From the NCBI GenBank assembly GCA_003255025.1, contig QANY01007975.1, forward strand, positions 124,001 to 188,000: 64,000 bases of DNA, read 5' to 3'. Positions within the stretch are counted from its first letter, which is position 1. Each line of letters opens with the position of its first letter. The DNA is from Datisca glomerata. Lineage: Eukaryota > Streptophyta > Magnoliopsida > Cucurbitales > Datiscaceae. The notes below the pieces were generated by a model. The model was not told where the DNA came from. It saw only the letters and a program-made list of their open reading frames with translations, and searched no databases. Made by a program: the position numbers and the translations under genes. This document shows positions 1-10,496 of the stretch, one piece after another.

Positions 1-539
1 CTACTTTCATCAATTCAGAATCCTCTTTTATTCTGCAAAACATTAAGAGTTGTTCAAGAAAGGTCATTAATATTTTTAAATCATGAGATAATGTACCATC
101 ATTGCCTCATTTCTGGGGTTACTGACACATTCCTTAGAAACTTCATTTCTTCTTAAATTTTTTTATCCTACCGTGACATGTGTACATGTGTGCTTCATTG
201 TTTATTCTCTATGCGGTGTTTTGTTTTACGGCTCTCACATCATGCGCATTTTTTATCCGTTAGGTTTCCCTTTATACAGTTGTCATTTTGTCACTAGCTT
301 GTCTTTTAAGCATATTAGACGTATCCATTCGTCACATATCCTTCTCTATGCCCACCGTCTGCCAAAATTTTTTCATTTTGAATTCATTACCATTTTGAAC
401 CTGGCTTTTGCGTCTGCACATATATATAGGGCTTTAATCTCCCACATTTTCTCTTTCACGTTTTATCCTTACTCTGTAAGTTCTTCATCTCATTTCTTCT
501 TCTTCGTGTCTGTTGTTTCCTTCCTTTCTTGGTTTAGTT
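1..539 (+). promoter_or_regulatory. AT-rich leader with TATA-like motif upstream of antisense ORF
   Basis: No convincing gene is present here. A TATA-like run (catatatatagg, 419-430) lies about 110 bases before the ATG at 540 that opens the plus-strand ORF remnant. A pyrimidine-rich stretch lies between them. The spacing would suit a promoter plus 5' UTR, but this is inference from motif position only. Open frames in this stretch are hydrophobic and low in complexity and look non-coding. Confidence 0.25.
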
Positions 540-2671
540 ATGGCAGAAAAATCATTATGGGTTACGGTCCTCTTAGTTAGGAACCAAGAAGAGTTTGATC
601 ATTTTATTGTCCTTCATAAAGATGTTTTTCCGTTTGATGTTATCCGTAGTTTTGGGATGAGATACCTAAATCTTTTCCTTGTATCCTCTGTACCAGGTTT
701 CCTTAGCCCCCATGTATATAGCATTAGGACTAAAAATTCCTTTTTCTCCTTTATTTTAGGAATTTTTTAGTACCTTTCATCTGGCTCCCTCGCAATACAC
801 TCCTAGTACGTATATAACTCTTTTAGGTATAGAACCCTCAATAGGAGGCATAGTTTGTCCATAGGAGTAGATATGATACGTGTTGTATACTCTATTAGAC
901 GACACAGTACCTCTTATTATCCCCCCCGAGTGCTACTGAGAAACAAGGAGATTTAGTTATTGATTTGCTGCCCGGGGACAAAGACTAGGATGAAGGGACC
1001 ATCTAGATCGATGGGAATCGGGGCGGTGACGGCCGCTAGACCATTCCTCACTTCTGGGGAGAGTTCAGTAAGTATTCTGAGCCCTTTGTTTCCTCTTTGT
1101 TCATTTATTCTATGCTTCTTTTTTATGTATCTTATTTCTTCGTGTAGATTCTAACCTGAATTAAGAGGTCATTTATCCTGAAAGACGTTGCAGCCCATCT
1201 TCAAGCCCTTTATATAGTTTTCCCGAATGAGACTGGAGAGATCTTATTGATCTAAGGAGAGAGGCTGAAGTCTCGGTCGCACCCATTCTGGTCGCCGAGT
1301 CCATTTTCCCTTTAACCTCTGCAACAGAAGCTCCTTGGGCCATCCCCGTTGCGATCCCCGCTCCTTTTTTCCATCGGGCAGCCTAGAGAAGTTCTTTCGA
1401 TTCTTCAGAATCAGAATGGGAAGAAGAAGATTTTGACTAGGAAGAAAGGGAGCGTGAGGCTCAAAGGGAAGCTACGCAAAAGGTAGCTAAGAATAAGACG
1501 CACTCTTCAATTCGCTTACAACAAGCTGGAGATGTCGAAGCGTCTCAAGAGTGATCTGTTTAGGATCGTTGGCAGGGAGAAGAGGAGCATCCGTCATGAA
1601 AATGGGACTACCAGTGTTCCAAGTAGGTTTGTGCCCCTGGTTCCTCCCTCCATTCCAGTTGCTGTGTCACTGTCTGCCTCGGTTGATCCTTCAGTCCCGT
1701 TAAGTGAGAATATTTCAGGTCGGGAGGACGCCACATCTTCTCCCCTTCACCTATTCAAAGGTTGACTTCACCTCCTGCCAGTTCCCAGGGCGCACCCGGA
1801 AGGATGACGGTCTTTGGAAGTGGGTGCGTTTCTCGGTGGTCCCGCCCATTAGAGCTTCGGTGAGCTTTGTGAAGCATCCCTTTCCTTCGCATGTTATTAC
1901 AAAGGGGATCAGGCCAGGCGTGGATTCGGCTGCACTACGTCAGATATCTGTTATGGATAAAGTCATTAGCCTTAGTCATGGTCTAATGCAGGTAAAAAAC
2001 TTTAACTGTTCTCATTTATTTTTTACTTTTAGTTTGTGTCCGTTCCACTGATCACTGCTATTTCTTCCTGGCAGGCCGTGTCTTATCATAACAGATTTTT
2101 GGCAGATTTGCACGCTAGAGAGCTCCCGCGGGTGAGTTGCGTAAATGAGGTCCGGGAAATTAACCGGGTTCATGACGCGGTCCTCGCTGAACGGGAGCGT
2201 TTAAAGGGGGTTGAGGCTGAGTTACGACAAGATAATGCCCATTTGACTGCTGACTTAAACGTGGTTGCAACTGAACGGCTGAAGCGGGAAGCATCTCTAA
2301 TGGAAGCAGAGATGGTAGCCGAAGCAAGCAGGGAAAATTTGGTAATAGTTGAAAGGAAGTTGGCTGAGGATGAGGCTAAGTTGTCCGCAACAGAGATGAA
2401 GTTTACCTCAACTGAGGCGGCTTTGACTGAGGTGAAAGAGCATAAAACTGGTCTCAAGGGTCAGTACCAAGCCATTGTCAACAGGGTTGAGAAGATGACC
2501 TATTCTTTATGGTATCGTGACGCTAAGTCTAACCAGACTCCTAGCATCTCGTTCCTCCTCCTAAAGATTCACGCTGAACCTAAGGTGAAGGCCCGTGCTG
2601 ACCCCGTAACAGAGACCCTAGTTGCCACCTCAGAGATTCCTACTGAAGCTACTCACGAAGGGGAACCTTAG
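540..2671 (+). pseudogene. Antisense additional ORF of the Ty3/gypsy element, decayed, coiled-coil C-terminus
   Basis: This plus-strand coding remnant runs opposite to the gag-pol genes and lies beyond integrase. A short ORF opens at 540 (MAEKSLWVTVLL...). An acidic/basic stretch around 1410-1500 (SSESEWEEEDFD) is interrupted by stops. The best part is an open frame from 1704 to 1991 that joins 2075-2671 in the same phase if an 83-bp intron (1992-2074; donor CAG/GTAAAA, acceptor CTGGCAG/GCC) is removed. That gives about 295 codons. The 3' part, roughly 2120-2480, is heptad-rich and predicts a coiled coil (for example LKGVEAELRQDNAHL and VERKLAEDEAKLSATEMK). Known background: Tat-lineage Ty3/gypsy elements often carry an extra ORF between pol and the 3' LTR, in either orientation. 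Placing this ORF in that class is inference. Frameshifts and stops before 1700 suggest it is dead. A host gene fragment caught next to the element is the alternative. Confidence 0.45.
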
Positions 2672-3180
2672 CTCTTGGTGGTTTTTCCTTTGTAATTCTT
2701 ACCTATCTATTTTATTCTTTCTATCTTACTTTGTAGTTTCCTTTTAATGAAGCGATCTTTTTGCAATATGTGCTTCCTGTCTTTTCTAACGGTGACAACT
2801 TATCATTCCTACAAGAAAATACTAAGCAAAAAAATTTATCCAAGAAACTCCCATGCTTTCTAATACTTAATGAGATTTTTTTAGAGTTATCTCCTTAGCT
2901 ATTTTGTGAAAGGTAACGCTTCAAAAAGGTGTAAAGAGTTTAATTCCCCTTGTTTCTTCACACCCGTTCTTCTTTTTCTTTAAGAGTTTTTCTCATAAAT
3001 TTTTTTTTTGCCCAGACAAGAGTATGTTTACCTATTTTGGATGTTTATACTTTCTATCCATTGAGATTGAAATTCCCTTTTCGATTGTAACGTAATGGGT
3101 CTGTTCTCCCTTCCATTTTTTGTAATTATTTTGTAATGGAATGGCCTCATTTGGAGTTGCATGTTTCCACTTTTTTAGTC
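2672..3180. other. Non-coding spacer
   Basis: AT-rich spacer between the antisense ORF and the 58-bp tandem array. It contains T-rich runs (for example 3001-3009). No protein homology is visible on either strand. Confidence 0.5.
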
Positions 3181-3193
3181 TTTTTTCTTTTTG

Positions 3194-3480
3194 AAAGTAG
3201 GATTTATGGGATGCCCCCCAAGGACTTTTCATGCCCCCAATTTTTCTTCTAGAAGTAGGACTTATGAACTGCCCCTTCCAATGACTTTTTATGTCCTTAG
3301 TTTCTTCTGAGAGTAGGACTTATGAACTACCCCTCCCACAGACTTTTTATGCCCTTAGTTCCTTCTTAGAGTAGGACTTATGATCTGCCTCTCCCAATGA
3401 CTTTTTATACCCTTAGTTTATTCTGAGAGTAGGACTTATGAACTATCCCTCCCAAGAAATCTTTAGACCCTTAGTTCTGT
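3194..3480. repeat. 58-bp tandem repeat, five copies
   Basis: The motif agtagg(a)(c/t)tta recurs at 3196, 3254, 3312, 3370 and 3428, a spacing of exactly 58 bases. Each copy continues with a tgaactgccc-like segment, then (a/g)actttt(t/c)atgcccttag. The copies differ at several positions, so the array is old. It lies beyond the 3' end of integrase and upstream (in element orientation) of where a polypurine tract and 3' LTR would be expected. Confidence 0.85.
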
Positions 3481-3889
3481 TATTAGTAGTAGTTCGGCTG
3501 AGGAGAGAAGTTTGACGCTACTGTTTTTATGTGGAAAACTTTTGAGAAAGAAGTACGGGTATTTTACATTCTTTACACAAAATATTTTTTCAGTTGAATT
3601 GCGTTCCATGGTTTCTACAATTCTGTTCCTTCACTCGTTTCCAAGTCGTAATAAGCGTTTCCTCCTATTTTACGGATGATGTACCATCATTCCAATGTTG
3701 GTTCGAGCTTTCCTTCCATTTGAAAGATTTTTTTGAGGACCAGTTCTCATGTCTGGAATCCCCGTTTCCTCACTTTTTTCTAAAAATAAGATCTCCTTTT
3801 CTGATTGTAACGAGTCATTATGATCAGGGCCTCTTCTCTTCTTCCCTCTAGTTCATCAATACCATTTTTTAGGAGCTCCCCATTTTATT

Positions 3890-4633
3890 GTTCATTTAGT
3901 TCAGACTTGATGGTAAGACATCTAATTTCTACGGGGATGATTTCTTCTGCTCCATATGATAATACAAACGGTGTTTCTCTGTTGTTTCTCTCGGGGTCAT
4001 TTTGTATGCCCATAGGACTGCGGGTAGCTCTTTTATCCATTTTCATTTTGTTGATTCTAGATACTTCTTCAGGTTATCAAGTATGACTTGGTTTGTTCTT
4101 TTCGCTAATTCGTTCCCCTGGGGGTAGTAAGGCGTGGAGAAATGGTTTGTGATTTTTAGATCTTTACAAAATTTTCTTACCAAGCTCTCGGTAAATTGAA
4201 AACCGTTGTCAGATACCAATATCTTGGGGATCTCATACCTGCACACCAAGTTCTTCCATATGAACCCTTTTACCTCTTCCTCAGGAATTATGGCAAAGGA
4301 TTCGACCTCAATCCACTTACTAAAATAGTCTGTTGCAACTAACAAGAAACATTTTTTAGCAGGCGCCATGGGGAGTGGTCCAACAATGTCTAGGGCCCAT
4401 TGCATGCACGACCAAGGAATAACCACAGTTTTGAGTTCCCCGGAGGCCATTTTTGCTACGGGCGTGAAACGCTGATACTTGTCGCATTTTTTCGTATAAT
4501 GTTCGGCGTCTTGTTGCATTTGGGGCCAGTGGTATCCTTCATTCGTGACTTTATGGGCTAGTGATCTACCCCTGATGTGGTTTCCGCATACGCCCTCACA
4601 AGTACATACTGAGCTTCTTTTTCTTGTAGTCAC
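3890..4633 (-). pseudogene. Ty3/gypsy integrase remnant
   Basis: The minus-strand frame 4633-4043 (196 codons) shows an HHCC zinc-binding segment (AHKVTNEGYHWP, then CDKYQRF) and an integrase core with VDIVGPLP-like WALDIVGPLP, TDYFSKWIE and VSDNGFQFTE. In the position of the third catalytic acidic residue the text reads QGNELAKRTNQ. In this family the sequence is usually NG.AERTN, so the catalytic glutamate appears to be replaced by lysine. Homology continues past the stop in other frames to about 3890 (TPFVLSYGAEEIIPVE), typical of the integrase C-terminal part. Frameshifts after 4043 and the missing glutamate make this copy inactive by inference. Confidence 0.88.
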
Positions 4634-4698
4634 TTCAGGTATGGTCTTACAAACATTTTCTTATGTAGTACTCTGTTAACCATTGTGTACGTGATACT

Positions 4699-5290
4699 TC
4701 ATTGTCGTGTCTTTCTGGCAAGTAGTTTATCTTCAGGAAATGTTCTACTTTTTAGCAAGAGAATTATGTTGTCTTGCCAACTGGGCTCCCGTTCAATTTC
4801 TATATCGGCCACGTTGGTTAAAGGGAACGAGATGCTTGGTTCTTTCAAAACTTCTACGGGGATGTTCCTTCTATAAGGGAGGTGTAATGAATATCCCAGG
4901 TTTGCTAGGGCATCAGCATGCCCATTCTCCGTCCTTGGAATTTGTTGGATTTCATAATTTTTTAACATTTTGAGGAGATCATTCGCCTGTTGTAAGTATT
5001 TTATCATCCTTTCATCATTTGCTATGTATTCTCTCATGACATGTTTTACGATCAACATGACATCGCAGAAAATCTTAACTTTAGTTAGCTCATGTTCTTG
5101 TAGCAGGGATATTTCCGCGATCAGCACTTCATACTTTGCTTCATTATTTGACGCATTAAATTTGAAGGAGATGGAATGCTCCAATACTTCCCCAAAAGGA
5201 GTTTTTGCCACCACCCATGCTCATACTCCTCTATTGTTTGAAGCCCTGTCTACAAAGAGCGTTCAGGCTCCACTTTCTCCCATTTGGTGA
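4699..5290 (-). pseudogene. Ty3/gypsy RNase H remnant
   Basis: The minus-strand frame 5214-4699 (171 codons) contains the plant gypsy RNase H signature NASNNEAKYEVLIA, then KIFCDVMLIV and the C-terminal RTENGHADALANLG. It is followed by a linker toward integrase (SWQDNIILLLKS). The start lies in another frame upstream of 5214, so the domain is frameshifted. RNase H would remove the RNA strand during reverse transcription. Its place between RT and integrase fits Ty3/gypsy order. Confidence 0.85.
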
Positions 5291-5768
5291 GCTTCTCGTT
5301 CAACTTCCCTCCTGTGAAGTCGGCTAATGCTTGTCATTTTATTGATGCTCGGGATCATAGATGATGTCGTATTGGTTCAGCTCAGTTAACCATTTTGCCA
5401 TTCTTCTGCATGTCTCCGTCAAGTTCATAAGAATTTTAATTAGAGATTCGGTCAATACTTTGATGTTGTGGGCTTGGAAGTAGGGCCTCAGCTTTCATGC
5501 TACAGTCATAATCGTTAACAGTGGTTTCTCCATTCGTTTATACCTTGTTTTAGTCGCTACAAAGCTTTTACTTACAAAATATATAGGCTTTTGCTTCTTT
5601 TGTTCTTCTTTGATGAGTACACACTCACTGCCCCCATTGAGACGGCTACGTATAATAGAAGTTATTCACCTGGAATAGGTTTAGAGAGTAAAAGAAGGGT
5701 AGTCAGGTACTCTTTAATTTTTGTAAATGCTTCCTCACAGTCTTCATTCCAATCGCTCGTGGAATTCT

Positions 5769-6690
5769 TCAAAAAAAGGTTTGCATCTGTCCATTGACCT
5801 GAAGATGAACCTGTTTAGGGTGGTCAATCTTCCCGTTAGCCCCTGAATTTCTTTGAGGTTCCGCGGGGACCTCATTTTCATAATTGCCTTCACTTGGTCT
5901 AGGTTTACTTTGACTCGTTGTTGTGTAATTAGATGTCCAAGGAACTTGTTGTTGTGTAATTAGATGTCCAAGGAACTTTCCCATTGACATCTCAAAAGTG
6001 CATTTCTTCGGGTTTAGCTTCATGGAATTTTGCCTTAGAATGGAGAAGGCTTCTTCAAGGTCTTGAATGTGGTGTCCCTGCTTCTTACTTTTGACCAGCA
6101 TGTCATCAACATAGACTTCAATATTTTTTCCAATTTTCTCACGAAAAACTTTGTTCACCAACTTTTGATAAGTCGTGCCAGCATCCATTAGCCCAAAGGG
6201 CATGACTTTGTAGCAATAAACGTCGTACTCATTAATGAAGGAAGTCTTTTCCTGATCTAGTCGGAACATCCTTACCTGATTGTAACCTGAGTAAACATCC
6301 ATGAATATGAGCAGTTCATTCCTAGAAGTGGTGTCTACCATCTGATCTATGTTTGGCAGTGGGTATTTGTCTTTAGGGCATGCTTTGCTTAGGTTAGTGA
6401 AGTCGACGCAGATTCTTCACTTTCCATTCTTTTTTCACACCATTACTACGTTAGCAAGGCATTCGGGGTCGTTCACCTCTCTGATGAAACCTACCGCTAA
6501 GAGCTTCTCAACTTCTTCTTTGATCACTTGATTCCTTTCAGAGGTGAAGCTTCTCTTTTTTTGTTTCACAGGTTTCATAGTGGGATTAGTGTTTAACTTG
6601 TGATAGATGATTTCCTCTGGGATGTTGGGCATTTCCTGTGCTGTTGCGGCAAACACATCTTTATTTTCCCTTAGGAATTCTATCAACTTT
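5769..6690 (-). pseudogene. Ty3/gypsy reverse transcriptase remnant
   Basis: Two minus-strand frames make up the domain. Frame 6686-6435 carries the N-terminal part (KKRSFTSERNQVIKEEVEKLL, then GFIREVNDPECLANVVMV). Frame 6341-5769 carries LIFMDVYSGYNQVRM, VMPFGLMDAGTTYQ and the intact catalytic box VYVDDMLVKS, then the thumb-proximal KFLGHLI. A frame break lies between 6435 and 6341. A second lies after the GHLI motif, where a perfect 31-bp tandem duplication (5917-5947 and 5948-5978) shifts the frame. Coding similarity continues on the original frame to the left. The catalytic aspartates survive, but the ORF is not continuous. Confidence 0.9.
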
Positions 6691-6899
6691 TTTTCTCACT
6701 TTCTTTGAGACGGGCACCAATATTTGTTATCTTCTGGATCCCTTTCTCTAAGCATAGGGGCTTTGTTTCCTCTTCTGCCTTGTACCTTAGGTCATCATGC
6801 CCGTCTTCCTGTAATTGCTATAGATCTGCGGGTCCCTCGGCCTTTTATGTGGCTTTTTTCTTTGTAAATTCTAAAGCAGTTACTGAACAGATACAAGCT

Positions 6900-7310
6900 G
6901 CGGCCTAGTCGCCTTTTATTGTTCTTACTCCTTCTGGGGATGGGTATTTCAACACTTGGTAGAATGTTGAGGGTACAATTTTCATTTTGTGGAGCCAAGC
7001 CCTTCCTAGGATTGGGTTGTATGGGAAAGTTGTTCCCAGCACCATGAATTCACTCGTACGGCAATGGGTATGTGCTTAATGGGAACGTTAGGGTTCCTTC
7101 TAAATAGATAATGGCTCCATTGAATTCGATCAATGATTGTGATATTCCTAGTAATTTCTGATCGCCCTTGGACATTTTCTCTACAGTTGCCTGATATACG
7201 ATGTTTACTGTGCTTCCATCGTCTACCAAGACTCTCCCTAACAAGCAGTTGCCAACTTGTATTGAAATAACGAGGGCATCATTATGGTGCTAGTCATTTT
7301 CTAGATCGGA
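6900..7310 (-). pseudogene. Ty3/gypsy aspartic protease remnant
   Basis: The minus-strand text contains GRVLVDDGSTVNIVY (frame 7244-7050), which matches the retropepsin active-site loop; the usual form is D(S/T/N)G(S/A), here DDGS. In another frame near 7020-6900 it continues with NPILGRAWLHKMKIVPST, the conserved segment after the protease in plant gypsy elements. A frameshift lies between the two. The protease would process the Gag-Pol polyprotein. It is a dead remnant. Confidence 0.75.
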
Positions 7311-7805
7311 GTCGCCAAACACAAGCGGTGAGTCCCCGTTGCTAATTGAGTGCTTCAGCTGATGTCTTTCCAACGCTGATCGTTTGCAGTATATCTTCTT
7401 TTCCTTTTTGTCGTCCCTTCTTGTTCGGTTAATGTTATAACTGTGTCGATGATGCGTATGGGTTATTTCCCCTATTCTTCATATCCTCTTCTTGGTTGTC
7501 TTTCTCAATCTGGCATTTCTATTCGTCGCTTTTCACAAATTGGCTAAGGTACCATTCTTTGATCAGTTGTTCAATGTAATGTCCATTACTCTTATGATAT
7601 AGCAATATTTTTCTTTGTCTTTATAGCTAGGTTCCTTAGTGAACGGGACTGGTCTTTTCATCCAAGGTTCATCTTTGATTGTCTCCAGTATTTGGTTAAC
7701 CGGGATGGTCAACGGTGTGTAGATCTTGTCCCTTGGGTGGATTCTGTCAAAATCTCACCTCCGTTGGGAATTCCTGTTTTGTTGGGCCTTCTTCTCATCC
7801 ACTCT

Positions 7806-8935
7806 TTATGTTTCGTCATGCTTCCTCCCTTCAGGTCTTGAGCTTCTTTCCTGCTTCCAAGATTCTTCTTCATTCCGTTCAACCGTTCTTCGCATACTTA
7901 TTTTCTCTTCCTCCAACGTAATATAAGCTCGTTCCCGTTCAAAAACATATGCCATGGAAATGGGCTTTACTTTGAACAGGTCCTTAAAGAAAGGCGATTC
8001 GGGTCCAGACCTCATCGGAAGGCCAATCTAGCGAACCGGCCTTTGAAGTTCTTGATCTTGACCATTTAATCTTTGAAGTAATGGGTGTATTCTCGCATGG
8101 ACTCCCCTTCCTTGGTAGAGATTATCATCAGATGTTCCAAGTCTTCCATGACGGTACGGTATGTTGAGTACTATTCTATAAAAACTGAGGACATAATAGC
8201 AAAGTTAGTGATTGAGTGCATTGGTAAGGAGTGGTACCACTTTAAAGTCATCCCTTCTAAACTAATAGGGAGCATTCTACACATCAACTTGTCACCTTGT
8301 TGGTACAGTGCCATGTCTTGTCTGAATCATCAGAAATGGTCTATGGGATCAGACTTTCCTTCGTAACATTTGAACTTGGGCACGGTGAAATCTTTGTGTA
8401 CGGGTGCTGCTAGAATTTCTGGGCCTAACGGTGTCTTGATACGAGACTCGAGGTCCCTTTTTCCCGTACTCCCAAGATTCCTTATCTCTATCATTATTTG
8501 GTCAAACAGCTCATCGACTGCTTCTTTTAACATGATTCAGGGTTGCCTTCACAAGGTTTCACGATTGGACTTCTTCTTCTCGTCGTTCTCGTGGTCCCCT
8601 TGCCTCGTCTTGTTGGTCTCCCTTAGAATGGGTTTCTTGTTCGTCATCATTCACCTGTTGGCTTACTTTTGCTCGTGTTTTCACGAGTTCTTGTTGGAAC
8701 GTGTTGATTTTCTCTTGCACATTCTGCCATACGTTATGCACCACTTCAGTATTCCTTCTTTCCATCTCGTGCATCTTGTTAAGGATCATCTGCAGCATTT
8801 TTGTGGGTGGGGTCGGTTGATCTGCATTCTCGTCTCTGTTTCTGGGCTCGTCATTTCCATTAAGAGCCGTGTTGGATCTGGTTTTAGGCATGCTTATGGT
8901 TTGTAGGGTATGTCTTTTGAGCCTTTTTCTCATAC
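7806..8935 (-). pseudogene. Ty3/gypsy gag remnant
   Basis: Three minus-strand frames cover it. Frame 8933-8559 is a charged N-terminal region (MPKTRSNTALNGNDEP, later HEMERRNTEVVHNVWQ). Frame 8533-8330 holds the capsid entry motif FTVPKFKCYEGKSDPIDHF. Frame 8015-7806 holds a lysine/arginine-rich segment (MAYVFERERAYITLEEEK). Stops and frame changes separate them. The motif phrase with P-K-F-K-x-Y-x-G-x-S-D-P is the usual plant gypsy capsid start. I did not find a convincing CCHC knuckle. Confidence 0.75.
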
Positions 8936-8955
8936 TCTCAATGAAAGTACCAAAA

Positions 8956-9766
8956 TGTAAAGAATTTTTCTCGGCGTCCTCAAGATTAAGGGGAAAATGT
9001 ATTGATGTGGGTGAAATTTGTATTAGTATTAGTGATACGTAAAGAAATGCTAACTTGATGATCCCCCCAAAATCCTCTAAAGTTCAAAGTTCGTCCTTTT
9101 ATTGAGTAGATTGACTTCATATATATCTCCTCAATTGCATGAGTTTCACTAAAAATAACCAAATAATAATCAAAATATCAGGCGAGGTCAGGCCTATGAT
9201 AACACTCATTCGTGAGATATTCTTTCTTCTTTATCTTACATCTGTCACACTTAGCCGCCCATCAATCACTATCACATGGCAGTTCCCTGTGGTTCTGAGC
9301 TAATTAGTCAGAACCACTTAGTGACTTACCAATATGTCTTATCCAAGCGATGTAGTCTTACCCAATCAATCATGGCCACTTGACTGTCAGTATGAACCCT
9401 CCTTTTCGTTCTCATGTTCTGTGCCGTCCAGGAGGTAAGAATTCTCCGTTCTCGAGATGTCGATTCCCGTTCTCGAGATGTCAGTTCCCGTTCTGGAGGT
9501 AATGATCTCTTATTCTTGAGATGTCGGTTCCCGTTCTGGATGAGATGATCTCCCATTCTTGAGATGTCGGTTCCCGTTCTGACCTCCCGTTCTCGAGTTG
9601 TCGATCCCATTCTGGAGGCGATGATCTCCCGTCCTCGAGATGTCTCGCGACTTCAGCCAATCATATGCTTCTGCTTTCTTGACGCTTCTCATGAGTCCGA
9701 GGTGAGTCCATTTTGTTACTCGTGGTAGTGAAGTGTTTTTTACCCGTTCAGGATTCAAATTTCACA
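8956..9766 (-). repeat. Ty3/gypsy LTR (5' LTR of the minus-strand element)
   Basis: The right border in element sense ends ...CTTTACA at 8956. The left border candidate is TGTGAAATTTG at 9766, which gives TG...CA ends of about 811 bp. The border at 9766 is tentative. Inside (9425-9650) is an internal repeat of short units alternating gaacggga, ccgacatctcgaga and gatcatc. The same repeat occurs at 63240-63500 in the opposite orientation. A TATA-like caataaaagg (minus strand, near 9095) is a possible promoter or poly(A) region. Confidence 0.65.
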
Positions 9767-10262
9767 TGAAACCCTAAATAGTTTTTTGAACTTGATATCT
9801 CTTAATTGATATTTCAAACTCTGAATCGAGGATTCGTCTCAATGGGGACTAGGAAGGAAAAAAACAGAACTCTCATTTTATACATAGAAAAAACAGTTGC
9901 CAAAGTAATTTTTTAATTTAATCTAAAAATTTGTTAAAATTTATTTAGTTTTTAGTGTTTAACTATAATTTTTAATCTTATTATTTAATTTTACTAGGAT
10001 AAAACAGTTTTAATAAGTATATGTGCCAATTTATTCAACCTAATCTAAATTCTAAATTTATTAGTCAATTTATTATATAATTATTTAATAACAAAACATT
10101 GCATTCTTCCGGACAGTTATTAAAGAATAAAAAAAATGGAAGTAGTTCACACGCCCACCGTACCGCGTGATCCCATGATACTCAGTGATGAAGGGAATCA
10201 TCCCTCTGTTAAGTTTTCTACTCCCCAATCGTCTCTCTCCTTCTTCATTTCGCCAACTTTCA
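9767..10262. other. AT-rich spacer and promoter-proximal DNA of gene A
   Basis: No coding signal is seen. From about 10090 the DNA becomes recognisably similar to the region before gene B (about 38170), so the duplicated unit includes several hundred bases of upstream sequence. Confidence 0.5.
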
Positions 10263-10263
10263 A

Positions 10264-10272
10264 CTATTTATA
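10264..10272 (+). promoter_or_regulatory. TATA box candidate of gene A
   Basis: The sequence ctatttata lies 225 bases before the start codon, in a pyrimidine-rich context (ctctctcc upstream, tcacctctc downstream). The same motif stands at 38352-38359, about 207 bases before the start codon of paralogue gene B, in matching context. Conservation between the two copies is the main support. Confidence 0.55.
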
Positions 10273-10496
10273 CTTCAGCCCTCCAATAATCCCAAATTCC
10301 TCAGCTCCCGTAAAACATCTTCACCTCTCTCCACTCACTCTCCATTTCAGTTTTTAATCTATTGTTGCTCCATCTTACCTATCTCAAATTCTCCCATTTT
10401 CAGCCTTTCATCTCCTTATCCTTCAAAAACTAGGGTTCTGTTCATACTGAGTGAAAGTGTTCTAGAGTTTGGAGCTGTTTTGGAATTTTCGATTCA

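Larger units (their letters stand above)
3590..9766 (-). mobile_element. Degraded Ty3/gypsy LTR retrotransposon (Tat-like), 5' LTR and gag-pol
   Basis: The element is read leftward: LTR (about 9766-8956), gag, protease, RT, RNase H, integrase. The Ty3/gypsy order (RT and RNase H before integrase) is clear. The RNase H style and the antisense ORF downstream point to the Tat group, which is an inference. No second LTR is recognisable between 1 and 3590, so the 3' LTR is probably left of the window or lost. All coding segments are split by stops or frameshifts. A leader such as ttttggtactttcattgagag follows the LTR border in minus-strand sense and could hold the primer-binding site. Confidence 0.9.

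Noticed and set aside
173..580. 135-codon plus-strand open frame
   Set aside because: Hydrophobic, Phe/Ser-rich text from T-rich DNA, overlapping a TATA-like region; no domain and no conserved start context.
2170..2457. 95-codon minus-strand open frame
   Set aside because: Mirror of the coiled-coil coding strand (plus); the plus-strand reading has the heptad pattern and the splice continuity.
8370..8906. 178-codon plus-strand open frame
   Set aside because: Antisense shadow of gypsy gag; the minus strand carries recognisable capsid text.
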